From JAVZIQ01 sp037440545 (GTDB lineage Archaea > Thermoproteota > Bathyarchaeia > Bathyarchaeales > Bathycorpusculaceae), in assembly GCA_037440545.1 (NCBI GenBank), contig JBBITX010000019.1:1-21982 (forward strand): a DNA stretch of 21,982 nt. The letters are read 5' to 3'. Position 1 is the stretch's first letter, and every line of letters begins with the position of its first letter. The position numbers and the translations under genes were made by a program. Shown in pieces: positions 7,423 through 15,203 of this stretch. The notes under the pieces are model-generated. The model was not told the DNA's origin. It made no database searches and was given only the letters and a program-made list of their open reading frames with translations.

Positions 7423-7994
7423 CCTTCTCCACCCCCCTCATATTGCAGCATCAGCGTTTTCCAAGTGTTTACAAGCTTGAAAACCTTTTCGTATAGGACT
7501 CTTTCCTCTGCAGTGAAGTTTTTTAGAAACTGTTCTGTCTGAGCTGGAGCTGAAGCTATAGCCAATATCTTCTTTAAACGCATATTTAAGACGTCGATGG
7601 CGAGCTGTCTCGCCTTTTCATATTCAAGCATTTTCTCAGGATTTTTGCCGGCTTTCTCTTTAAGCTCTGAAAGATGTCTTCTGAGTTTAGGGTAGAAATC
7701 CTTTGGAAGCTCAGAAATTTGTCCAGCTGACTGGACACGTTCCCTCCATTGAATCTTATAAAGCTTAGAAGTGTCCAGAAGCTCCTCGCTTCTGAAACGG
7801 ATAATACCAGACCTTTCAAGCTCACGAGCCACCCAATAATAAACCTCATATTCTCCTCCCTCCTCAAAAGGCCCTACTGTTAACCCTGCAAGACGAATCT
7901 CAGGACTGCTACGGTTAGCTATAACCCTAACTGGTGAATTCTCAAACATAAAATCTAAATCCCTAATTTTGCTTGAAACGCTTAGCTGCAACAA
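7419..7994 (-). CDS. gins23: GINS complex subunit Gins23 (Psf2/Psf3 type)
   Basis: This is a 191-residue partner of MCM. It has the B-then-A domain order of the Psf2/Psf3 class. A small beta domain at about residues 20-75 contains PVRVIANRSS, AGLTVGPFEEGGEYEV and RSGIIRF. A helical A domain follows to about 185, including a segment near KARQLAIDVLNMRLKKILAI. The start is TTG at 7994, with a second TTG at 7991. The strongly purine-rich GAGGGGAGAG lies immediately upstream. An ATG at 7949 is another option but would remove 15 residues. It overlaps mcm by four bases. Together with gins51 at 2321-2866 this supplies both GINS subunit types. Confidence 0.85.
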   Translation of the reverse strand: MLQLSVSSKIRDLDFMFENSPVRVIANRSSPEIRLAGLTVGPFEEGGEYEVYYWVARELERSGIIRFRSEELLDTSKLYKIQWRERVQSAGQISELPKDFYPKLRRHLSELKEKAGKNPEKMLEYEKARQLAIDVLNMRLKKILAIASAPAQTEQFLKNFTAEERVLYEKVFKLVNTWKTLMLQYEGGGEG

Positions 7995-8206
7995 CTCTCC
8001 CCTCGATTCTAATCCTTCTAAGCCGAAATATAAAAAGTATAGTCTAAAAAAGTGAAGTAAATTTTTAACTCTTAAATTTTATACATACAAAATTCCTTTA
8101 ACTTATGAAAATAATCCATGATAAATCCTTTTGAAGTTTAATGAAACCTTTAATAGCCAGTAAAACCGTTTCCTATTCTAACCATAATTTGTTAGGGTTA
8201 TGTTAA

Positions 8207-9490
8207 ATGAAGTATTCAAACACGGATAGTTTTTATGAAAGTTCGCTTAAACCCCTTTATGAAGCAGCCGAAATACTGAAACTAGAACCTGAAATCGTAG
8301 AGGCAATAGCAAATCCTGAGCATGTGCTTATTGTTTCAATGCCTGTAAAGATGGATGATGGAAAGTTAAAAAACTTTACAGGTTATCGTGTACGCCACAA
8401 CACAGCTCGAGGCCCTGCTAAAGGCGGAGTAAGATATCATCCAAGCGTATGCCTAGAAGAGGTTAAAGCGTTAGCCTTCTGGATGAGTATAAAAAACGCT
8501 TTAGCAGGAATTCCATTTGGAGGCGGGAAGGGAGGGGTAACATGCAACCCCAAAGATTTGTCGCAAAAAGAACTTGAACGATTGACAAGGGCCTATGCAT
8601 CCGCCATAGCAAGGTTCATCGGCCAGGATGTTGACGTTCCCGCACCTGACGTAGGAACTAACGCCCAAATCATAGGATGGTTTGCAGATGAATACTACAA
8701 AATAATTGGGAAATATGAGCCTGGAGTGATAACCTCCAAACCCTTATCCATTGGAGGTTCCGTTGGAAGGAGAACAGCAACAGGCCGCGGAGGCTACTTC
8801 GTCACAGTTGAAGCTGCCAGAACTTTCAACTTTCCACTAAAAGGCGCACGCGTTTCCATACAGGGTTATGGAAACGTTGCTCAGCCCATAGCTCAATATT
8901 TATATGAAATTGGATGCAAAATTGTCGCTGTAAGCGATTCCACCGGAGGCGCTTACAGCCCTGATGGAATACATCCCTTAAAGCTCGCGGATTATAAAGA
9001 AAAAAGGCATACAGTTAAAGGTTTTCCAGGAAGCAGAGAGATCGACAACTCTGACCCAATAACAATTGACTGTGATATCCTCATACCTGCAGCCTTAGAA
9101 AATCAAATAACAAAGGAAAATGCAGATGATATCAAAGCGAAACTTGTAGTTGAACTTGCAAATGGTCCAACAACCCCGGAAGCAGATAAAATAATGCAGG
9201 AGAAGGGCATAATAGTTTTGCCAGATGTCCTTGCAAACGCTGGCGGCGTAACTGTAAGCTATTTCGAGTGGGTTCAGAACAGATTGGGCTACTACTGGAC
9301 AGAAGAAGAAATCGATGAAAAACTCAGACAGGTCATGTCAAATGCCTTCAAAGAAGTATATCAAACAGCAAAACAACACACCCTAGACACATTCTTTACC
9401 ACTCGGCAGCCCATAAACCTCCGCACAGCCGCTTATACAACAGCAGTTAAAAAAATATATGAAGCAATGGAAGCCTTAGGAAGGATTTAA
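8207..9490 (+). CDS. gdhA: Glutamate dehydrogenase (Glu/Leu/Phe/Val dehydrogenase family)
   Basis: It interconverts glutamate and 2-oxoglutarate plus ammonia using NAD(P). The protein is 427 residues, typical of hexameric archaeal enzymes. The substrate and catalytic lysines are Lys72 (GPAKGGVRYHPS), Lys96 (IKNAL) and Lys108 (PFGGGKGGV). The catalytic aspartate is Asp148 (PAPDVGTN). The conserved GGSVGRRTATGRGG loop covers 183-196, and the Rossmann dinucleotide motif GYGNVA is at 220-225. The ATG at 8207 is the natural start. Coenzyme preference cannot be settled by eye. The gene stands alone on the plus strand and converges on a glutamate-synthase-like gene, so both neighbours concern glutamate nitrogen. 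Confidence 0.95.
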   Translation: MKYSNTDSFYESSLKPLYEAAEILKLEPEIVEAIANPEHVLIVSMPVKMDDGKLKNFTGYRVRHNTARGPAKGGVRYHPSVCLEEVKALAFWMSIKNALAGIPFGGGKGGVTCNPKDLSQKELERLTRAYASAIARFIGQDVDVPAPDVGTNAQIIGWFADEYYKIIGKYEPGVITSKPLSIGGSVGRRTATGRGGYFVTVEAARTFNFPLKGARVSIQGYGNVAQPIAQYLYEIGCKIVAVSDSTGGAYSPDGIHPLKLADYKEKRHTVKGFPGSREIDNSDPITIDCDILIPAALENQITKENADDIKAKLVVELANGPTTPEADKIMQEKGIIVLPDVLANAGGVTVSYFEWVQNRLGYYWTEEEIDEKLRQVMSNAFKEVYQTAKQHTLDTFFTTRQPINLRTAAYTTAVKKIYEAMEALGRI

Positions 9491-9698
9491 AGGTCCATCG
9501 CATTCACCGTCGTATTTTAAATTTTCGAAGAAAAAGGCAGGTCATCTAATATTTTGAAACGTTATAAATCTTATATTTACCTGACCATTGAAGGCACGCA
9601 CAAATGAGAAAATGACTTCTTTAAGCATGGGTCTAAGCCTATACAAAAGCCAAATTGGGGCGCTTTAATGGGAAATTGCATTCAGTCGAGGGAGGGTT

Positions 9699-11306
9699 TT
9701 AGTCTAGAATCATTTCGATGGTTTCCTGTTCAGCTTCATGGGGTAATGGTATACCTGTGACTTTAGCAGCTAAATCTGACAGGCTCATTAAATCTTTGCG
9801 GTTTATCAGTTTAAGCTTCCACTTTCTAGCTCCTGCAAGTAGTTGTTTTAATCCCACTCCCACACGGTCTGTTAGATAGGTGTAAAGGGCTACAGCCTCC
9901 CAGGGTATATCTTTGAAGCGTTCACCGTACTTCTCTTTGAGTTCTGTTGTGGCGATGAAGAACTTCTCAGGAGTATCGCCGTACTTCTCTACAAAAGTTC
10001 GGGGGAGTCTCCCTTCTTCTGCCAACTTTTTGAAGTAGTTTGCCTTCATTACGGCTGTCAGAGGCGAGCGTCCCATTAAGACGGCCTTCACAAAGGGTTC
10101 TTCTCCGAAGTTGCTTAAAGCTATAGCCTTTAAGATTTGGGTTTCATTTATAAAACCTCCTGCCATAATTATGTCAGGCACGTATCGTCCCTTCTTCTTA
10201 AGGATTTGAGCGCATTTTAGTACAACGGCCTCTAAGTAAACTGTTGGTATCCCCATCTCGTCCATCATTGGAACAGGGCTCATGCCTGTGCCGCCGCCTG
10301 CGCCGTCAAAGTGTACAGCGTCAACCTTTGCTTCTGAAGCAATTTTCATTGTATATGCAACAGCTGAAGGCCTGTAGGAGCCTGTCTTGAGAGTTACATG
10401 TTTGACGCCTTGCTTCCTAAGCCATTCTACATCTTCTATGAAGCTTTTCAAGTTAGGCGTACCGACTCGACTATGTCTTTCAAAGGATTTGAAAACTCCT
10501 CCCTTGAAAGCTTGTTGGACAGATGGGTCTTCAGGATCTGGTATTACTATATAGCCTCTTTTCTTCAGCATCACTGCCTTCTCCAGGTTTCCAACGCGCA
10601 CTTCCCCACCTATGGCCTTTGCCCCTTGACCCCACTTCCTCTCAATGACGTTCACTTCAAGTTTTGAAATTGCATATGAATCTACACCCATTATCTGGTC
10701 CTCAACATTTGTTTGAACGGCTATCTCGCCGTATTCTCCATCCCAGAATTTTCTAAATGTTTCAACTCTCCGCTTCAATTCCTTCGAGTAGGTTACTTTG
10801 CCGTTTGTAAATTGGGCCTCAGGATCCATTCCACATACATTCTCTCCAATAATTATTATTACGCCAGATATGGCTGAGCCTATGGCTAAGCCCTCCCAGT
10901 TCAGCCTTGCAACATCAGTTGAGCCGAAGGCTCCCGTCAAAACCGGTATCTTTAGAGGAATTCCTCCCACGCTAGTTTCTATGTTAACCTTTGGGAAAAG
11001 TGGTGTTTCAGGGTTTCCTTCCACTCCCTGAACTTCGAATAGGCTGGCCTGTATGTTAAAATGAGACCAGTCTAGCCCCCAGTCTTTTAGAGCTCCAGCT
11101 GTGCTATACCCGAATTGCGCAGGATCTGGGTATAGGGCTTCCCTACCCCTGAAAGCTGAAAGTCCAATCTCACAAATTACTGGGCAGTCATGGATGCATA
11201 TGGGACACATTCCACTTACTGCACTTACATCTTTCACGCGAGTTGTTGTAGCTGTGGTGGATTTTCCGTTAAGGTAGGAGCTGTTCCTGGAAACACGTTC
11301 AGTCAT
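9699..11306 (-). CDS. Stand-alone FMN-binding glutamate-synthase-domain protein (GltB2-like)
   Basis: This protein matches the FMN/2-oxoglutarate domain of glutamate synthase, without the glutaminase domain. The family blocks are visible: VDAVHFDGAGGGTGMSP, the MAGGFINETQI loop and VLMGRSPLTAVM. The N-terminus has a CPICIHDCPVIC motif (Cys34, 37, 41 and 45 from the chosen start; CX2CX3CX3C), which could hold an iron-sulfur cluster. No cysteines follow the MGRSP segment, where true glutamate synthases hold a 3Fe-4S cluster. I chose ATG at 11306 because GGTGA lies 5 bases upstream, giving 535 residues. A TTG at 11327 would add seven. The exact substrate is uncertain: glutamate formation with a separate ammonia or glutamine source is the family guess, but another FMN oxidoreductase role is possible. 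Confidence 0.85.
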   Translation of the reverse strand: MTERVSRNSSYLNGKSTTATTTRVKDVSAVSGMCPICIHDCPVICEIGLSAFRGREALYPDPAQFGYSTAGALKDWGLDWSHFNIQASLFEVQGVEGNPETPLFPKVNIETSVGGIPLKIPVLTGAFGSTDVARLNWEGLAIGSAISGVIIIIGENVCGMDPEAQFTNGKVTYSKELKRRVETFRKFWDGEYGEIAVQTNVEDQIMGVDSYAISKLEVNVIERKWGQGAKAIGGEVRVGNLEKAVMLKKRGYIVIPDPEDPSVQQAFKGGVFKSFERHSRVGTPNLKSFIEDVEWLRKQGVKHVTLKTGSYRPSAVAYTMKIASEAKVDAVHFDGAGGGTGMSPVPMMDEMGIPTVYLEAVVLKCAQILKKKGRYVPDIIMAGGFINETQILKAIALSNFGEEPFVKAVLMGRSPLTAVMKANYFKKLAEEGRLPRTFVEKYGDTPEKFFIATTELKEKYGERFKDIPWEAVALYTYLTDRVGVGLKQLLAGARKWKLKLINRKDLMSLSDLAAKVTGIPLPHEAEQETIEMILD

Positions 11307-11374
11307 TTTTTCACCTTTACACCTCAAACTTTACGGTGTGAAACCTAAAATCAGCTATGTACTTTATCAAGGCT

Positions 11375-11383
11375 GATATAAAC
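11375..11383 (-). promoter_or_regulatory. Candidate TATA box for the glutamate-synthase-like gene
   Basis: On the minus strand this reads GTTTATATC. It would start transcription near 11352, giving a leader of about 45 bases that includes the GGTGA Shine-Dalgarno site. It is placed back to back with the PhoU-like promoter. Confidence 0.4.
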
Positions 11384-11396
11384 TTATTGTAAATCA

Positions 11397-11405
11397 TTTA
11401 TATAT
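11397..11405 (+). promoter_or_regulatory. Candidate TATA box for the AbrB-PhoU gene
   Basis: TTTATATAT closely matches the archaeal TATA box. Transcription would begin near 11427, giving a leader of about 25 bases that carries the GTGAGG ribosome-binding site before the ATG at 11452. Confidence 0.5.
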
Positions 11406-11451
11406 CGGGTAATGAATGTCATAGAATAAATGAAATATAGTGAGGAAAATT

Positions 11452-12552
11452 ATGAGCCTTAAAGAGTTTGGGCATAGAAGGATTCAATGTACTGGAAGAG
11501 GATCGTACATAGTATCTCTACCTAAAAAATGGGTTCAAGATGCAGGTTTAAAGGGGGGAAGCGAAGTTTTTTTCAAATTGTCAGATGACTTCTCTTTAAT
11601 ATTAGCTCCAGAGAAGGCTTTTGAAAGAAGCGAGGAGATTGGGAAGGTTAAAAAGGAGTACTGGATTAGGGTTGAACCTAAAGACGATTTAGGGTCAGTT
11701 TGCCGCAAAATAAAAGCTTTATACGTTACAGGAGCCGATTTGATGCGCATCCATTTCAAAGGTAAAGAAAATTTTTCAAGTTTTAAAGCGGCTATTAATA
11801 ATCTTGTTAGGGATACGCTTTTAGGATCGGAGATAGTTGATGAAACGCCTAGCGAATTCACCATTCAGATTCTGATAAAACATCCGGAATTTCCAGTTGA
11901 AAAGGCTATACGGAGAATGGCAACCATAGCCCTTTCAGCGCATAGGGACGCCATCCTATCCTTAAAAGACGCTGACAAGGAGTTGATTCAAAACGTGTTA
12001 AACGCCTACAACGACGTTAACAGATTGAATCTCTACGTTGTTCGCCAACTAAAATTTGGGGTTGAGCGAAACCTTTTCCGGGAGCTGGGCTTTAAAACGC
12101 CTAAGGAGTTTTTGGCCTACAGAATCATTGTTAACGACGTGAAAAGTGTAGCTGAAAACGCGCGGAACATAGTTAATAACATAATTGCCTTAAGAAGGAT
12201 AATTGAAAATCAAACACTTTTCATTAAGGAACCAGTGGATGAAGAGATTTACTCTCAAATTCTAAACTTTAACTCTTTAGCGCACAGGCTATTTGAGGAT
12301 TCTCTTAAAGCATCCTTCAAATGGGATTATAAACAGGCAGATAGCATAATATCTCAAATAGAGCCTCTTGCCATGGCTGGAAATAACATTATAACCTTAA
12401 TATCTAGCAAAAAGCTTGACCCTCACATTTCCTCAATTTTCATGCTGATCTTTGATAGTTCTAGGAGAATTATAGAGTACAGCAGGAACGTTGCAGAGGT
12501 TACGCTGAATAAAACCGTTGAGGATATAAGTTCAGCTCAAACTTTGGAGTAG
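11452..12552 (+). CDS. PhoU-domain protein with N-terminal AbrB/SpoVT domain
   Basis: This is a 366-residue regulator-like protein. Residues about 5-55 form an AbrB-type swapped-hairpin domain (GRGSYIVSLPKKWV, then GLKGGSEVFFKL), a DNA-binding fold in archaeal proteins of this layout. The rest is mostly helical, with two PhoU-like repeats (about 100-210 and 215-355) whose relatives bind metal clusters and control phosphate uptake. ATG at 11452 was chosen over GTG at 11440 because GTGAGG at 11440-11445 is a good ribosome-binding site for it. No phosphate transporter (pst or pit) is next to it, so a phosphate role is inferred from the family only. It precedes the clamp-loader genes by 63 bases and may or may not share their transcript. 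Confidence 0.85.
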   Translation: MSLKEFGHRRIQCTGRGSYIVSLPKKWVQDAGLKGGSEVFFKLSDDFSLILAPEKAFERSEEIGKVKKEYWIRVEPKDDLGSVCRKIKALYVTGADLMRIHFKGKENFSSFKAAINNLVRDTLLGSEIVDETPSEFTIQILIKHPEFPVEKAIRRMATIALSAHRDAILSLKDADKELIQNVLNAYNDVNRLNLYVVRQLKFGVERNLFRELGFKTPKEFLAYRIIVNDVKSVAENARNIVNNIIALRRIIENQTLFIKEPVDEEIYSQILNFNSLAHRLFEDSLKASFKWDYKQADSIISQIEPLAMAGNNIITLISSKKLDPHISSIFMLIFDSSRRIIEYSRNVAEVTLNKTVEDISSAQTLE

Positions 12553-12563
12553 CGACGAATCAC

Positions 12564-12578
12564 AAGCGTTTATTAAAC
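12564..12578 (+). promoter_or_regulatory. Candidate promoter element for rfcS-rfcL
   Basis: AAGCGTTTATTAAAC lies 38 bases before the rfcS start, with a TATA-like TTTATTAAA core. The identical 15 bases occur on the minus strand at 17382-17396, upstream of the translin-led operon. This suggests a shared promoter or operator sequence. Confidence 0.4.
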
Positions 12579-12615
12579 AAGCCTTCAATTATAGCTATGG
12601 AAGGAGGCTTATAAT

Positions 12616-13593
12616 TTGAGCTTTGAAATGTGGGCTGAAAAGTACAGGCCTAAAAAGTTGGATGAAATGGTTGACCAGAGAGATATAGTTGAAAGGTTAA
12701 AAAGTTTCGTTAAATCCAAGAATGTGCCCCACTGCATATTTGCAGGTCCCCCTGGAACTGGGAAAACAACGGCTGCCCTCTGTTTAGCAAGGGATCTGTA
12801 TGGAGAAAATTACAGAGAGTTCATCATGGAGTTAAATGCAAGCGATGAAAGGGGAATCGACGTTGTACGTGAAACTGTGAAAACTTTTGCAAGGGTTAGG
12901 TCAATAGGCGAGATCCCATTCAAAATAATGATTCTTGACGAGGCGGATAACATGACTGCAGATGCCCAGCAGGCCCTGCGGAGAACTATGGAACGCTACA
13001 CTGAAACTTGCAGGTTCATATTATGCGCAAATTACAGTGGGAAAATAATAGAGCCCATACAGTCCAGATGTGCACCCTTCAGGTTTACATATTTGCCAAG
13101 GGAAGAACACGACAAATACTTAAGATACATAGCAGAAAACGAAAAGGTAAAACTTTTAAGTGAGGGGTTGGACGCCATCTTCGAGGTTTGCAGTGGAGAC
13201 TTGAGGAGGGCTATAAACACACTGCAGGCTGCAGCCTCTTTAGGGAAGCCTGTAGACGCGAAAATAGTTTACTCAATAGCTGGAAGGGCGAATCCAGCTG
13301 ATGTGCAGAAAATGATTGAAACGGCGATGAAAGGCAACTTTTTAGAGGCTAGAAAACAATTGCGGGAGATGATTCAGAAATATGGAGTTGCAGGAAGCGA
13401 CATAATCCGTCAGATCCACACGGAAATTTTCAGGGCTGAAATCCCGGAGCCTTGGAAGATAAAGCTGGCGGACGTAGCTGGAGAAATAGATTACAGGCTT
13501 GTGGAAGGTGCAGATGAGGAGATTCAGCTTAGCGCTCTTCTGGCTAGGCTGGTGGAGGCAGCCTACGAAATGAGGGGTTCTAGAAGGGTTTAA
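12616..13593 (+). CDS. rfcS: Replication factor C small subunit
   Basis: This is the AAA+ clamp-loader small subunit, which with RfcL loads PCNA at primer ends. It is 325 residues. Visible motifs are the RFC box WAEKYRPKKLDE near the N-terminus, Walker A GPPGTGKT (44-51), Walker B with the DEAD sequence (108-111), sensor 1 near CANYS and the SRC box (150-152). The C-terminal collar domain covers about 230-320. The start is TTG at 12616. It follows GGAAGGAGG and puts the RFC box at the usual distance from the N-terminus. An ATG four codons later would cut into it. The gene is one base from rfcL. Confidence 0.96.
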   Translation: MSFEMWAEKYRPKKLDEMVDQRDIVERLKSFVKSKNVPHCIFAGPPGTGKTTAALCLARDLYGENYREFIMELNASDERGIDVVRETVKTFARVRSIGEIPFKIMILDEADNMTADAQQALRRTMERYTETCRFILCANYSGKIIEPIQSRCAPFRFTYLPREEHDKYLRYIAENEKVKLLSEGLDAIFEVCSGDLRRAINTLQAAASLGKPVDAKIVYSIAGRANPADVQKMIETAMKGNFLEARKQLREMIQKYGVAGSDIIRQIHTEIFRAEIPEPWKIKLADVAGEIDYRLVEGADEEIQLSALLARLVEAAYEMRGSRRV

Positions 13594-13594
13594 A

Positions 13595-14821
13595 GTGTAT
13601 TCAGCGTGGACTGTTAAGCATAAGCCCACATCCTTAAAAGAGGTTGTTGGAAATAAAGAAGCTATTGAAAAGCTTGTTGAATGGGTTAAATCTTGGGATA
13701 AGCGTATACCTGAAAAGAGGGCAGCTTTCATTTATGGGCCTCCTGGAGTTGGAAAAACTGTAAGTGTAGAGGCTTTAGCAAATGATCTCAGATTGGAGCT
13801 TGTAGAGAAAAACGCCAGCGATTATAGAACAGAGGAAGCGGTTAAGCGTTTCGCCGGATTAGCCTCCCAATACTCCACTTTATTCGGCGGTAGGAGAATA
13901 ATTCTTTTCGACGAACTTGACGGGTTAACTGGAACAGCTGATAAGGGTGGGGTTAAGGCAATAACTGAAATTGTTAAGGCTGCCCAGTGTCCAATAGTGC
14001 TTATAGCAAACAGCGCTTATGATCCGAGGTTTACAAACCTGCGCAACTACTGCCTTCTAGTGGAGTTCAAAAAGCCTCCAGTGAAAGAGGTCATGAAACA
14101 CTTAAAAAACATATGCTTAAAAGAGGGCATAGAAGCCGATGAAAACGCTTTAAAATTTATTGCGGAGCGTTCAGAAGGCGACATACGTTCCGCTTTGAAT
14201 GACCTTCAAGCTTTGGCTCAGGGTAAGAAACGCCTAACATATGATGATGTTTCATGGCTAAGCCATAGGGATAGACAAGAGGAAATATTCACTGTTTTGC
14301 GGATGATTTTCTACGCAAAAACATGTGATGGGGCGAGAAGGGCTGTTAACATGGCAGACGTTGATGTAGACATGCTCCTTGAGTGGATATATGAGAATTT
14401 GCCTGCACACTTATCAGATCCTCATGACTTGGCAAAGGCTATGGATGCCCTTTCAATGGCTGACGTCTATAGGGGTAGGATAAAAACCACCCAGGACTGG
14501 AGTTTCATACGCTATGTGGTTGACTTTATGACTGCAGGCGTGGCGATGGCTAGGGCTAAAACAAAAACTGTTGGATGGGTGCCTTTTCGTTTTCCACAGC
14601 GGATACAGATGCTTTCAAGGTCGAAGGCGGAGCGAGCCGTGCAGCTTGAAATAGGAAGGAAAATTAGACGCAGATGCCACATTTCAGCCAACAGAGCTGT
14701 TAAGGAGTTTCTACCCTATTTACGGATAATTTTTAAGAATAACCAGGAAATGGCGGACGGCCTTGCAAAATGGCTTGATTTAACACCAGAAATGGTTGAA
14801 CATTTGGCTGGAATTAAGTAA
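13595..14821 (+). CDS. rfcL: Replication factor C large subunit
   Basis: This is the large clamp-loader subunit, 408 residues. The N-terminus has the RFC box (WTVKHKPTSLKEVVGN), Walker A GPPGVGKT (48-55) and Walker B FDELDG (105-110). A lid and a long helical C-terminal region follow. The GTG at 13595 comes one base after the rfcS stop, so the pair is cotranscribed. Many archaeal RfcL proteins end in a lysine-rich tail with a PCNA-binding QxxLxxFF-type box. Here the protein stops at VEHLAGIK with no such tail. Otherwise it looks intact. Confidence 0.95.
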   Translation: MYSAWTVKHKPTSLKEVVGNKEAIEKLVEWVKSWDKRIPEKRAAFIYGPPGVGKTVSVEALANDLRLELVEKNASDYRTEEAVKRFAGLASQYSTLFGGRRIILFDELDGLTGTADKGGVKAITEIVKAAQCPIVLIANSAYDPRFTNLRNYCLLVEFKKPPVKEVMKHLKNICLKEGIEADENALKFIAERSEGDIRSALNDLQALAQGKKRLTYDDVSWLSHRDRQEEIFTVLRMIFYAKTCDGARRAVNMADVDVDMLLEWIYENLPAHLSDPHDLAKAMDALSMADVYRGRIKTTQDWSFIRYVVDFMTAGVAMARAKTKTVGWVPFRFPQRIQMLSRSKAERAVQLEIGRKIRRRCHISANRAVKEFLPYLRIIFKNNQEMADGLAKWLDLTPEMVEHLAGIK

Positions 14822-14859
14822 ACAGGCGAAGTAAATAAGCGGGGTAATCCGCCGGTCAG

Positions 14860-15186
14860 CTAGTGTATCTTGCTTCCTTCAGCAATGTCCTTTTCAGGTT
14901 TGATGGCTACAACATTTCCCTTTTCATCTTCAGCTGCTAAAATCATGCATTGAGATTCCACGCCCATGAACTTTCTCCTCTGAAGGTTCAATATGAAAGC
15001 ATACTTTTTTCCCACAAGTTCTTCGGGCTTGTACCATTGAAGCAGGCCTGCCACAGCCTGTCTTTTTTCGCCTCCGAAGTCTACAATCATCCTTATGAGG
15101 TTCCTCGAACCTGGAATCTGATTTGCCTCTAAAATTTTTCCAACCCGCATATCTAACCTTTGAAACTCTTCAAATGTTATTTCCAT
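14860..15186 (-). CDS. tRNA-binding OB-fold protein (MetG C-terminal / Trbp111 type)
   Basis: This is a 108-residue single-domain protein of the EMAPII/Trbp111-like OB family, which also forms the C-terminal dimerisation module of methionyl-tRNA synthetase. Conserved segments are DMRVGKILEA (12-21), IVDFGGEKRQAVAGL, YAFILNLQRRKFMGVESQCM and VVAIKPEKDIAEGSKI. Family members bind tRNA without sequence specificity. The ATG at 15186 has GGTGA about 8 bases upstream. It is the last gene of a minus-strand run, 17 bases after the HD hydrolase. It could be a stand-alone MetG beta subunit or a general tRNA chaperone. The rest of MetG is not in the window. Confidence 0.9.
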   Translation of the reverse strand: MEITFEEFQRLDMRVGKILEANQIPGSRNLIRMIVDFGGEKRQAVAGLLQWYKPEELVGKKYAFILNLQRRKFMGVESQCMILAAEDEKGNVVAIKPEKDIAEGSKIH

Positions 15187-15203
15187 ATAGCTTCACCGCC
15201 AAG

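Noticed and set aside
9491..9698. A possible small RNA or peptide gene in the convergent spacer after glutamate dehydrogenase
   Set aside because: A TATA-like ATTATAAATCT occurs near 9560, but there is no convincing open frame, no tRNA cloverleaf and no clear C/D-box pair.
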